Assembly: GCA_964019135.1 (NCBI GenBank)
Contig: OZ025258.1
Coordinates: 36,056,126-36,120,125, forward strand
Length of the DNA: 64,000 nucleotides
DNA from: Arenicola marina
Taxonomy: Eukaryota > Annelida > Polychaeta > Arenicolidae
Direction: 5' to 3'
Every line of letters begins with the position of its first letter. Position 1 is the stretch's first letter. The translations under genes and the position numbers were made by a program. Under the pieces are notes generated by a model. It saw only the letters and a list, made by a program, of their open reading frames with translations, was not told the DNA's origin and ran no database searches. This document shows, in pieces, positions 19,936 through 30,136 of this stretch.

Positions 19936-22250
19936 CATGTAAATTGTAGGCTGGCGCATTTAGATTTAAAGGCACTGAAGCCAACCTAAGACATTACTTT
20001 CTAAGTAGCCACCCATTTCAGGAGAATGTTTAATACAAGAACCCAACAGTTTTGTTGTGACCTTGCACCTTGCGCCAAGGTCACCGAGTGCAACTTATAA
20101 AACTTGTTTGTGTATTCTGACCGGTCTCATTGTCAGCTTGGAGCGATATTCCCTGTACTTACCAGGCAGTAGGCCTAACACAATTATCCCACTAATTGAC
20201 CGCGCTGGACTTGGTCCTTGATGGTCCAAATGACCGAAACTCACTGCAAAGTAGACGAATAATTCATAGATAACACACCATAACTTGTTTTCTTTGGTTT
20301 CCAGATAAATTTAACGTTGGATTTCATAACACGCCTACTGCACTGGCTGCTTCCCGAGACCAGGTCAAGGTCGTAGCAACAATGATCCATTCATCCTACA
20401 TCTGCGGAATGCAACAGAGTGTGCGCAAATGCAGCAAGCGGTTATCACAAGCCGACCTGGGGGACCTTGCAGTTTATCTGTTTATTTAGCTCCAAATTTG
20501 TGGCGCAGTTACCATTATGTACAAGGATACATGATGTAATTACTGATTATTATGTATGTCCAATGAGGTTTTCGGATCTGATTATTACATGGTGAACTCA
20601 GATGGGCCTTCGACTTCGACCACAACATTATTGAGAGATAATTTTTTAGTTAAAAACGGCATCCAAAATAAACAAAGACATGCAGTCATGGCAATGCATA
20701 TGGAGTGTAATTATTTAACCACTTTCGATATCAAATGGAATATATTTTCAAGAGCTGCAAGGCTGATAAAAAAAAGGGGCACATCGAGAGAAATTTTTGG
20801 TTTCTGCTCTGACGATTGAGAGAAAAAAGGGGTCACTTGGGCAGCATATATATGTATATACCTAACTATGTTGTGCCCCCCCCCCCCGGGGGGATATAAG
20901 TCACTGTTAATATCACATAATCAGTCTAGTGATATCAGAACCTATTTTGGCCTGTATCTCCATTAATTTTAAAATCAATTATATAAACAATATTTGTTAT
21001 ATAAGTATAAGTATAAGTTACCTCAGATGTTTAGCTTTTGACTGTTATCGAACATTCTAATTTTTCTGGCGCATAAATTCACTGCGGCTATACATAAGTG
21101 ATTATTTTTGCCTTATGGGCCTGACATCCAATCCTTGTCACATTAGGCTTGGTTCTGGGTGACCCGTTTCACAATGCTTTCCTCATCTTATAAAACCTAC
21201 AGTTGACAGGTATCATATATCCATGGGCAAAATCGAAAACCCCGAAATCATTTGCAAGGGCCGGAACGATGGAGGGAGGCTGGGAGATGTGAGTGTGGGG
21301 ACAATCGTCCAAACTGAAATGTTGCATGATGCACAGAACCACTTTTGTTATTACAACGTTTGTTGCAAACATCGAACTGACATTTTCTAGCCTATATTTA
21401 ATTTAATTAAATCATTTGCCATGTGTAGTGACTAATAAAAATTGGCTGCGTGTAGCAGTTGCTATAAATGCAAAATGGTGAGAAGTCGGGAGTGGACGCT
21501 TTCACAACGTTAGGACAACGTTACCAGAAAATCAGACATCACGAAAACAATATGTAATTGATTGTCTTTCACAATCATGGTTCTGATGAATTCATCATAT
21601 ATACGCATTTGTTTCTCACAAAAGGCACAATTTTAATATTGGACTGAATGTCTGACGTTATCTGAAAACGTTCGGCAACGTCCAAAAAAACATACATTTT
21701 TACGTGCTCACAACGTTATCGCAACAAAAAATAACGTTGTTTCGACGTTGTCATGACGTTAACCTGTTTGCTAGGACGTGTGTTAAAATAAAAATCTTCA
21801 GACTTTGGTATAATGAAATACACAGTTTTAAGCTTGACTTCAACCATCCCGGTCATCTCTCACCCTGCGTGACGTTTCTGAAAGAGACGGGGCGGGGTCA
21901 CTTAGGGCTAAAGAAGTGATTCATTGATATTTAGTGATCTCTTGGAGGCCGAAATTCGCTAATTAAGGCGCATAGAAAATTAGGTTTTTAGGAGTAGACG
22001 GTTCCAAGGGATAGACTATAGGCCCGGGGGGTGGGAAGGGGGCGATACCCCATATTCAATCGTTTATGAAAGCTCTTATGTATATCTGAAACTGAAGAGT
22101 TAATGCATCATATATTGTCATTGCCTCCGTCCATATAGGCTCGGCGATCGCGGCACAGTGTAAAACTGTACATTAGCTCTAGATGGCGCTGGTCGTGTGG
22201 TCTGACGTTGTCCTAACTATGACGTTTTGGGTCCTAACATACGTGTGTGG
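19936..22250. other. Gene-free stretch with AACGTT repeat
   Basis: No exon was recognised. It contains a C9/G6 run at 20878-20893 and an AACGTT-rich repeat at 21505-21775. It is otherwise AT-rich and featureless to my eye. Confidence 0.4.
21505..21775. repeat. AACGTT-rich dispersed repeat
   Basis: AACGTT or close variants occur repeatedly at both ends of this stretch (for example CACAACGTTAGGACAACGTT and CACAACGTTATCGCAAC). Such AACGTT-rich ends characterise non-autonomous DNA elements seen in many animal genomes. The family is not assigned. Confidence 0.45.
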
Positions 22251-22269
22251 GGGCTTATGTGCCCCTCAT

Positions 22270-22620
22270 CGCCTTTCCACTGCTCAGGTTATAGGGTCGG
22301 AAATTAGGGGTTAGCAGCGATCAGGGATTGAAGATTGTGGATTAGGGGTCAGGGATTGAGGATCAGGGGTCAGGGATTGGGGATTAGCTAGGAGTCATCG
22401 ATTAGGGCTTAGTGGCCGGTCCGGGATTGAAGATTCGAGGTCAGAGATTAGGATGGATTAGGGGTCAGGGATTAGAGATAAGGGATTAAGAACTTTGGCT
22501 CAGGGGTCAGGGACTGAGGATTAGGGGCCAGAGATAAAGGAATTAGGGCCGAGGGATTAGAGATTGGGGATTAAGGGTCCGGGATTGGAGAGATTGGCCT
22601 ATAGATAGGGCCTATGGCCT
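22270..22620 (+). repeat. Degenerate GGATTAGGGGTCAGGGATTG minisatellite
   Basis: About 350 bases of imperfect units built from GGATTAGGGGTCA and GGGATTGAGG. The units vary too much for a fixed period. It reads as an old G-rich minisatellite. Confidence 0.7.
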
Positions 22621-22897
22621 AATGATGGGCGTTCGGTTCGTAGCGGGTTGTAGATAAGACCCGGAGGACACATAAGGTCCCCACATACGTGCTCATATAT
22701 GTGGCTATGCCTTGGGTGATAACTGTATCAAACTGTCGCCTGCGGATTCGTAAAGAGGCGCCACCTACGGAATATACGAACCTATAGCAGTGGGGTAGAT
22801 CTTGTCTAGTTGGGTGAAACGTATGTGACAGATTGTGCTCGTGGGGTGAGAGAGACAAACACACACACTTGTTTGTTGCTGGGGAGGTCTTTATTAG

Positions 22898-22963
22898 CTG
22901 TAATGTCGAAGACCAGACATTAGTGCCGACGTGTTGCCGGTGCAATCCCAACACATAATCTGC
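22898..22963. repeat. 66-bp block, copy 1
   Basis: Nearly identical (about two mismatches) to the 66-bp block at 23106-23171. On the minus strand it is preceded by AG but is followed by CTAATA rather than a splice donor. Confidence 0.75.
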
Positions 22964-23105
22964 CTAATTAAATAGATAATAATGCAATAATCCTCAAGTT
23001 ATAAATACATTACGATATGAAATATACCATATCTATGGACATTAAATAAGTACCATACATATACTGCTAGTGAGAATAACAAATACACAGGTTTATAATA
23101 GTTAC

Positions 23106-23171
23106 CTGTAATGTCGAGGACCAGACATTAGTGCCGACGTGTTGCCGGCGCAATCCCAACACATAATCTGC
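23106..23171 (-). repeat. 66-bp block, copy 2, exon-like borders
   Basis: On the minus strand the block runs from CCCGCGCAG|ATTATG to ATTACAG|GTAACT, so it has acceptor- and donor-like edges. Its length is a multiple of three and all or most frames are open. I do not recognise the encoded peptide. Copy 1 lies 208 bases away with a damaged donor side. It may be a duplicated exon of an unknown transcript or part of a repeat. Confidence 0.4.
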
Positions 23172-24405
23172 GCGGGATTGCTGGTCTCGCAAACAGACTA
23201 GCGGAAATTGACCAATGAAATGCGAGATGAAACAATGGACCAATGAATGGAGAGGAATGATAAACAATATTGACTGCCCCCTAGCGAATATAGGGGTTGG
23301 TAGCGATAAAAATGAAGAATGTGGATATGACTAAAATACGGAATAAGAATGTGTTTGTAATTGGAGAATGACGAGTGAAAACTGCTACACGTACACTCAA
23401 GACCCCGTCGACCCCAACAGCGCTATTTTCAGCCCAACCCAAACCCCAACCTATCTGATCCCAAACCCAGCCCCAATCTATCTTTTCTCAACCCCAATTT
23501 CAAATTCAACAACCCCAACCCCGCTATTTCACCTTGCTAAACTAACCTTCGCCCATTTTCAGGTCGTCTGTTATGGCCAGTTGCTATGGTAAGGCTACAT
23601 GTTCCCCGGAATAAAACCATTTTACTCTGATCATTGTACTATTTTGCCAAGCAACAACCAAGGCTCAAGAGCAGTTCCTCAGTCGAATCGAATTTAAACG
23701 AGTTTGACGCACTGCCAATCGCAGCCAACGCCGATCACTAATCCAACGCAGTCTCTAATTTGTGGGCAGTCATAAATACGATCTCCCGGCAGAGGGCGTT
23801 ACGCTTGCGCCATAGTCCCTCTGCCCCACATCAAATTGAACCATCAGAATTATCCTTCATACGCGAAAATTAAAAGGAATCAAATCGAAGATAAATTTGC
23901 AGTTTGGCTTCAAATACTTCACTGTTTAGCATTTACTGTGCCACTAGTACCATAGCTGACGAATGCATTTGAGTTTGATTAATTTGAAGGCATGTTACTT
24001 TTGAACTATATTTTCGAGTGCGGTCGAAGTCAAAGGCGTGAAGCGTTTTGAACTTTGACCCCGTGTTATTTTGAAATAATTTTTTTGCTTAACTCTTCCA
24101 TTGTGATCATTCGACAACGGAATGTCTATATTTGTCAAATTCTGCATCGAAACAAAACCCACTAAAACCCACTAAAACCATTTGTGACCCCAGGACCGTT
24201 GAGGTCAACCGTGAGGTGGGCGGTGACGTGGGGCAGAGGTGATGTGAGGAACGATCGAGCTCCCTCTGTGACATGTGACAACTTTCGCAGCGAAAACAGT
24301 CTGGCGCTGCAAATACGATATTCACCTACCTGAGCAATCTGTGCACGTGAAAGCCAGAGGGTCTGTACTCACATACTTATATACTATCGGCAGTTGTATT
24401 ACCTG

Positions 24406-24429
24406 AGTGTCGTTATATATAACGACACT
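24406..24429. repeat. Perfect 24-bp palindrome
   Basis: The half-site AGTGTCGTTATA is followed immediately by its exact reverse complement, with no loop. Confidence 0.9.
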
Positions 24430-24689
24430 TAATCAAAATGCAAAACATGCTTTGACGGAACAGCTTGATTAGGGCCTGATTAGGATCAAACTTATCGCTT
24501 CAACTGAGTTGAAAGAAAGAATATGACCTGTCTACTTATCAGACATTCACGAGCAATCAGTTAATGTTTACAGTAAAATGGCGTGCATATTATGTAACTT
24601 GAGCCATGGAAGCCAAGAGATAAGATCTTGTCCCCTTGCCGCAGATGCTGCAACTGCCATGAAAGTCACGTGACAATATCCATATTTGG

Positions 24690-24785
24690 GGAGCTTCGGT
24701 CCTCCGCTCAGTCTGAGCGGCAGGTCGTGGGTACGAACCCTGGTACATATACCACCGACCGACCCCGGCCCCATCGAACCACTCC
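24690..24785 (+). mobile_element. tRNA-derived SINE head
   Basis: CTCCGCTCAGTCTGAGCGGC is followed by GTGGGTACGAACCCTG (B-box-like) and a CCACCGACCGACC tail. The sequence is diverged and the A box is poor. Confidence 0.4.
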
Positions 24786-25136
24786 AAACCCAAACATTTT
24801 ATTTCATTTCATAATATTTCGTATTATGTTTTCTTGTAAAACTGTAATATAATGTAATTCTCCTGTACTGCTCGTATGCATTCCTCAGGCTTTATTTCAT
24901 TTGAAAAGCATGCAACACGTAACATATAAATTCGTTCTCAAAGTTAATCATTGCAATACTGTACACCGGTTTCCGTAGTTAACCATGCCACTCACAGGCT
25001 GTTCCACTGTTTGACATCGATCCCAAAGCTATATCAGTTGACTATCAGTTATATGTAGCGGCCTCCTACCATGAAATATGTCATATATACGCTGCTAAGT
25101 GATTAGTTACCCAGCTTAACCTCTTCTGTCTCTTGA

Positions 25137-25445
25137 CTTAACCAATTCACTCAACGTAAGGTTGGTAGGTTGTATAGTCAGGACGCCTTAACCAATTCAC
25201 TCAACGTAAGGTTGGTAGGTTGTATAGTCAGGACGCCTTAACCAATTCACTCAACGTAAGGTTGGTAGGTTGTATATTCAGGACCCCTTAACCAATTCTG
25301 GTCATATCGCGTCAATGGAAACAGGGAGAGTGGAGCCATGTCCCCGAGGGTAACCCCCTACTCTTTGCGATGAATGGCATAGGATCTTTATCCTGCGCTT
25401 ACACAGACATGACCACAGCGGGACTCGAACCAAAGATCCACGTGT
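25137..25445 (-). mobile_element. tRNA-derived SINE (type A) with tandemly amplified tail
   Basis: On the minus strand the order is a head ending GGTTCGAGTCCC, a central core with ATCGCAAAGAGTAGGGG and ACATGGCTCC, then GACCAGAATTGGTTAAG and a CCTGAATATACAACCTACC tail. The core matches the element at 57.9-58.1 kb and the head and tail match the one at 59.2-59.4 kb. The tail unit (about 49 bp, starting GGCGTCCTGACTATACAACC on the minus strand) is repeated about three times at 25137-25300. Confidence 0.75.
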
Positions 25446-25559
25446 CGTGCCGTGCGAATTAATTTAGAAACTTTAAAAAGGAAATGAATCCGTGGATTAG
25501 GCCGTGTGTGTGCACACAAGAGCCTAACTGAACTGGCGAAGGAGGAATGGATGAAACAG

Positions 25560-25665
25560 GCTCCATATTAGGTGCTTATTCATGATCGCATTCGAACCGT
25601 GGCCCATGACCTATTGATTTGCGGTCTAGTGCGCTAATCACTACACCAGTGGGGCCCTCAATTAA
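25560..25665 (-). mobile_element. tRNA-derived SINE head (type B), reverse orientation
   Basis: On the minus strand, TGGTGTAGTGATTAGCGCAC is followed by ACTAGACCGCAAATCAATAG and GGTTCGAATGC. This is the same head as at 8812-8885. Confidence 0.65.
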
Positions 25666-25669
25666 TTAG

Positions 25670-26600
25670 GAATGTCGAAGGACTTACAAACTTTAAAAAT
25701 ACGCATTTTTTGTTAACCTTCTGCGCGTTTATACGTGTTCAGATGGAAAGTATATAGTATATATATATAATGGAATCTGGCATCAGCTTGCATTTATGCA
25801 AGGTAGAATGTGTGTGCGTGTGGTGGAGCGTCGCATCGTGGATGTTCCAACCTGAGTTTTTTTTAAAGATTTTATGCTTTCATCTTGCTGTCAGTGGCAG
25901 AGAGTGGGATTATTGTTTTTATAGCACGACGAAATAGGGTTGAATAAAAGCATGCTAATCAGTAACAAATATTGTTCCTGCTAAAATGTCACTTGATGGA
26001 AACGTTATGATGTCTTTTACAGGCCAAAATGTATTGAGACATATATATATGAGGATGATCCCATATTCGACGGTGTAAAATGTTCAAAATGTTGTTTCAT
26101 ACGTATAAACATATTTGAAACAGAACCTGTTAATTCATGCTATTATGTGAAATAAAGCATACATTATGATTTTCAAAATCTTCAGAGCATTTTTTTTTTT
26201 TTTTTTTGATCGCATAGTACATACGAAAGACATACATCGGTTGGCTTTGCAGCATGCCATGTTGCATAAATAAGTGTGTTCCTATGCCCTAAGAACCTAC
26301 GTACATCATTTCCATTCAAAACATTTAAAGTTTCTCAGGGAAAATACTGCTGTATGAGTGACTTTACGTGTATCCTTATGTACATGAAGTCCCATGCTTG
26401 CTATTGCAATGGACATTCAGAATCTCAGATAACGTCATTCGAAAGTCACTGAGAATATGATTGCTACCTAGTATTTGTACTACTTAGTATTATATCTCAT
26501 TTCTTTATTTTCCTGAAATTACTCAATTATTGGCCAGCATATACTTTATTGTATATGCTTTGCTCCCCAACGAAGTGTCGTTTTCCGCCTTGATTTTGTT
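25670..26600. other. AT-rich gene-free stretch
   Basis: Contains a short AT dinucleotide run near 25755 and a T18 run at about 26191-26208. Nothing else can be supported. Confidence 0.4.
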
Positions 26601-27640
26601 TATACTTCCAGTAAATAGGAAGGACGATAATTCAGATCTATTGAAACATACAATAAGCTGCGTTGGATCGAGAAAAAAAAATCGTGCCTAATCTTTTCCT
26701 TTTCAGGACTTACTCGGGTCTTGAAATATATCGTTTTCCATTTCAGACGTCGATTTCCAGTGAATGTGTGCAAGATCAGAATTCCCGTATCCATTGAAGC
26801 GGATTTTTTGTTGCGTTGGATCAGAGAACAAAGAGAAAACAAAGTTTCAGGAGAGGCGTATACTATGTCTGTGGGAGAACTCTGATGATGAAGTCAGTAG
26901 ATGGAAGCTTTTGGTGTTAAAATTGAAATGAAGCATGCAATTCTATCTGGCGATTTCGGATGTTATATGTCGCATGTGTATTGAATTTGCTTTTCCGTTC
27001 TTATAATGTAAGTAACTAGATCTATTACCATTAAATTATGTCGGAAAATGTTATTGTTTTTCCGTTCTTATCATGTAAGTCACTAGATCTATTACCATTA
27101 AATTATGTCGGAAAATTGTAATTAACCATTAAATTCTGGCGACTTCAGACGTTTTATGTCGCAGATGTGTTTCGTTCTCATAATGTAAGTAACCAGATCT
27201 ATTGTCTATTGTTTAGTCTTTGATCGATTTCCATTGCATATGAAAAAACTGAATTCTAGTCTCTTTTGCATTGACGGAGATTTGTTGCGTTGAATCAGAA
27301 AAAAATTGGAAATACCAGAATTTCCGTCTCTTTGTATTGAAGCAGATTTGCGTTGACTCAGGGAGCAAACATTCAGGCGATGCGTATACGAATGGAAATC
27401 TGTGGATGACATACATATATGTGGAAGAATTTTTCGCGTTAAAATTAAAATTGACCATTAAATTCTATCGGGAGACTCCGGCTGACGTTGCATTTCTTGT
27501 TAATGACGAAATGCTATGTGTAGATGGATATGCCTTTCCTAAAAACTGTCGCATTTCTTGTTATTGACAAAATTGGACATTATGTGTATATTGATTTGCC
27601 TTTCCGATCTTTCAGTATAAAAACTACTACTATGGTTAAC
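26600..27640. repeat. Complex of diverged local duplications
   Basis: Two or more diverged copies of a roughly 450-500 bp block share GCGTTGGATCAGA, GGAGAGGCGTATAC/AGGCGATGCGTATACG, GTTAAAATT(G/A)AAATT and ATTCTATC(T/G)GG. Inside it, a block of about 67 bp beginning TTTTCCGTTCTTATAATGTA occurs near 26990, 27057 and (partly) 27168. No protein was recognised. It may be a satellite or a nested repeat. Confidence 0.6.
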
Positions 27641-27787
27641 CAGTACAACTGTTTTCGCCTTAGACGTTTTACTCGGGTTTTGTTTCTAATTCACCTTTGT
27701 GGAACGAGTCCAGGAGCCAATATTAAACGAACAATCTTAATTAATATCCGAATTTATCAGTGGTGTGAAGTCCAATCGCCTTGTTGG

Positions 27788-28033
27788 AAATCGTTCACCT
27801 CGTCTGAATGCTTCAATAACATCTTGTAACCGTGTTTACAGATATACATCTGCTTGCCTTAACTCCACGCTTTCGTGCGTGCGAAATGTCTTAATAACAA
27901 TACAACAAAGAAATCGTTCACCTCGTCTGAATGCTTCAATAACATCTTGTAACCGTGTTTACAGATATACATCTGCTTGCCTTAACTCCACGCTTTCGTG
28001 CGTGCGAAATGTCTTAATAACAATACAACAAAG
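27788..28033 (+). repeat. Tandem duplication, 123-bp unit
   Basis: AAATCGTTCACCTCGTCTGA starts at 27788 and again at 27911; the two 123-bp copies look identical. As 123 is a multiple of three, an open frame runs through both copies with a 41-residue period, but nothing else supports coding. Confidence 0.9.
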
Positions 28034-30010
28034 ACGTAGATACATTTTCACATAGTTCATTTTTATTGGTCAGTTGCTGCACATTACACTATTTCATGTT
28101 CTTCATATTTCATATAGACCACAACAGTGTGAAAACACCTCATTGTAAAACAAGAATAAAAATACATATTACTGATGCTCTGAGGAAGGACCCGCCGTTG
28201 CATAGACAGACCATGGCGTACCCGATTCGGTTAGCGAGAAAATTCGGCCGCATTCCCTCTTTGTTTTCGGTAAATAGTCTCAACGCGTAAGAGCCGCTCC
28301 TCACCTGCACACCCCGGTAACATCAGCTCAAAACCCGCCTCACAGCAATAATAACAATTTATAATACAACCCCCCTCAAGTCCGGAAGGTACAGCAAAAA
28401 AAAAAAAAAAAAGACAAAGAGATCATTTTTCATTCTCAAAACTTTTTGATCTTAATTAAATGTTCGTTTCTAATCTAAATCTCCTACAATCTAAAATCCC
28501 CTACGTTTGAAATGTGATTAACAGTTTTTGTTTTGTTTCAACTAAAACAGGATTGTTCATGTGGCCTGGTCCAACCGGCGCGGGAGGGGGGAGGGGGGTG
28601 CCATGGTCCGGCAGCTCCGGTTAGCTCCCCGAATTTTCTCACCCTTACGTAAGCATTTTTGGGGTTCAAACCTCCTGTGTGCCCGGCGAGATTCCACCCG
28701 CCAGATTCAACCCTTCGAGCATTGCTATCCCCACCACCAGTTATGTACAGTCGAGGGTCAAATCCAGACGGGTGTCTCAATGCTGTCGTGTTAAGTCCCT
28801 AAACCCCACTCCATGGGGTGGGGATGGGGCAGTCGTATAGCCTACAATCAGGGAAAGGTTGAGTTTAACGCAGCACCACCGGCCCAAGGAGTAGGAAGCA
28901 AGCGCCCGAACTCAAGTAAAGAAATGACGCCACTGCACTAAAGTAGTGATTTAGGGAGGGCAACCTTGACCTACATAACAAAGGGACGCCAGGCGGATAA
29001 CTTCCGGTCACTCACTGGCCTTGACCTTTAATGTTCACAACCGCTGGCTCCCTGGACATGTCGGTCCGACTCCCAGGACTGTAAGCGAGTGGTAAATGGT
29101 CAGTTTCTGAACACTAACTCTCTCTCTCTCAATAAAAACACAGCAAAAATTTTGGCACATGCTCTTTGTATGGAGGAGGGATGGTCAACCACAGCGCGAA
29201 CAACCAAACGAAAACAAAATGGCCGTCGCTTTGTTTGCAATATGTCTTTGCGTCCCTCGTTTCGGTATTGTAGTTTTTACCTCGTCATCATCTCGGCTCA
29301 TCAACTCTTGACCGTCCAGCCACGTGACAGACCAACCAGTGCATCATCCCCAGAGTGGGGGGGTTGGAGGGGGGAGACCCTGGGCGTGAGTGGAAGGGGA
29401 GGACTGACTCTCAAGGAGCTGGGAGGTCGCGCAAACACAAGGTGTGGAAAGACGTGGTCGACAGACTGGGACACAGACTGCCCCTCTACCTCCCCTCGCT
29501 TGTATAAACAGCTGCTGTGTCTTTATAACGTAACAAGTCATTCTAACTCTAGGACAAATCTCTACCCAACTAACTCAACATCATCACGTTTTGTTTGTTT
29601 GTTTTTTGTACAAGGAATGTTTAGTTTTACTTTACTTTTAGTTCTATTATAAGTAGTTCACTTCCGTTTCTATTAGCAAGGATGTTTTAAAATGGTGTCT
29701 TGTCCGCTGGAGGTAGGAGCATTCCGTCTACACTTGAATGCCCCTTCAAACGCACCCTCTACGTACATTCTATTACAGCACGCTGCCTACTTCAGGGCAC
29801 TATAGTCCGGGGGTCCAACAAGGTTAAACAAGACCCTCGCCTGACCTACCAGGGAGCCCACACACCAGTCTCAGCTCAAGAACGCTTGCACAAGCGATCG
29901 AGATCGACAAGTCTCACTTGCACCCCGCTCGCGAAGGACAACTAAAGAGGAACTTTTCTGCTGTTCAATATTGGACCTAAAAACAACCAGCCTAATAATA
30001 CAAAAAAAAT
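28034..30010. other. Gene-free stretch
   Basis: Contains an A18 run at about 28395-28412, G-runs near 28580, and short open frames including one of 187 codons at 29089-29652. That frame shows no domain, low-complexity bias or splice context that I recognise. Confidence 0.4.
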
Positions 30011-30012
30011 AT

Positions 30013-30136
30013 TTTTCTGGATCTCTCATCTAAAAAAGGGTAAATTAATTTACTAGGATAGTCGAAGACTTCTATTTTCTGGATCTCTCATCTAAAAAAG
30101 GTTAAATTAATTTACTAGGATAGTCGACGACTTCTA
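30013..30136 (+). repeat. Tandem duplication, 62-bp unit
   Basis: TTTTCTGGATCTCTCATC through AGTCGA(A/C)GACTTCTA occurs twice in direct tandem with very few differences. Confidence 0.85.

Larger units (their letters stand above)
23172..25130. other. Gene-free stretch, simple repeats and a SINE head
   Basis: A degenerate CCCCAACCC-type simple repeat at 23400-23530, a 24-bp palindrome at 24406, and a tRNA-like head at about 24690-24780. No exon was recognised. Confidence 0.4.

Noticed and set aside
29089-29652. 187-codon plus-strand ORF
   Set aside because: Unrecognised, with a mix of low-complexity segments and no supporting exon context.
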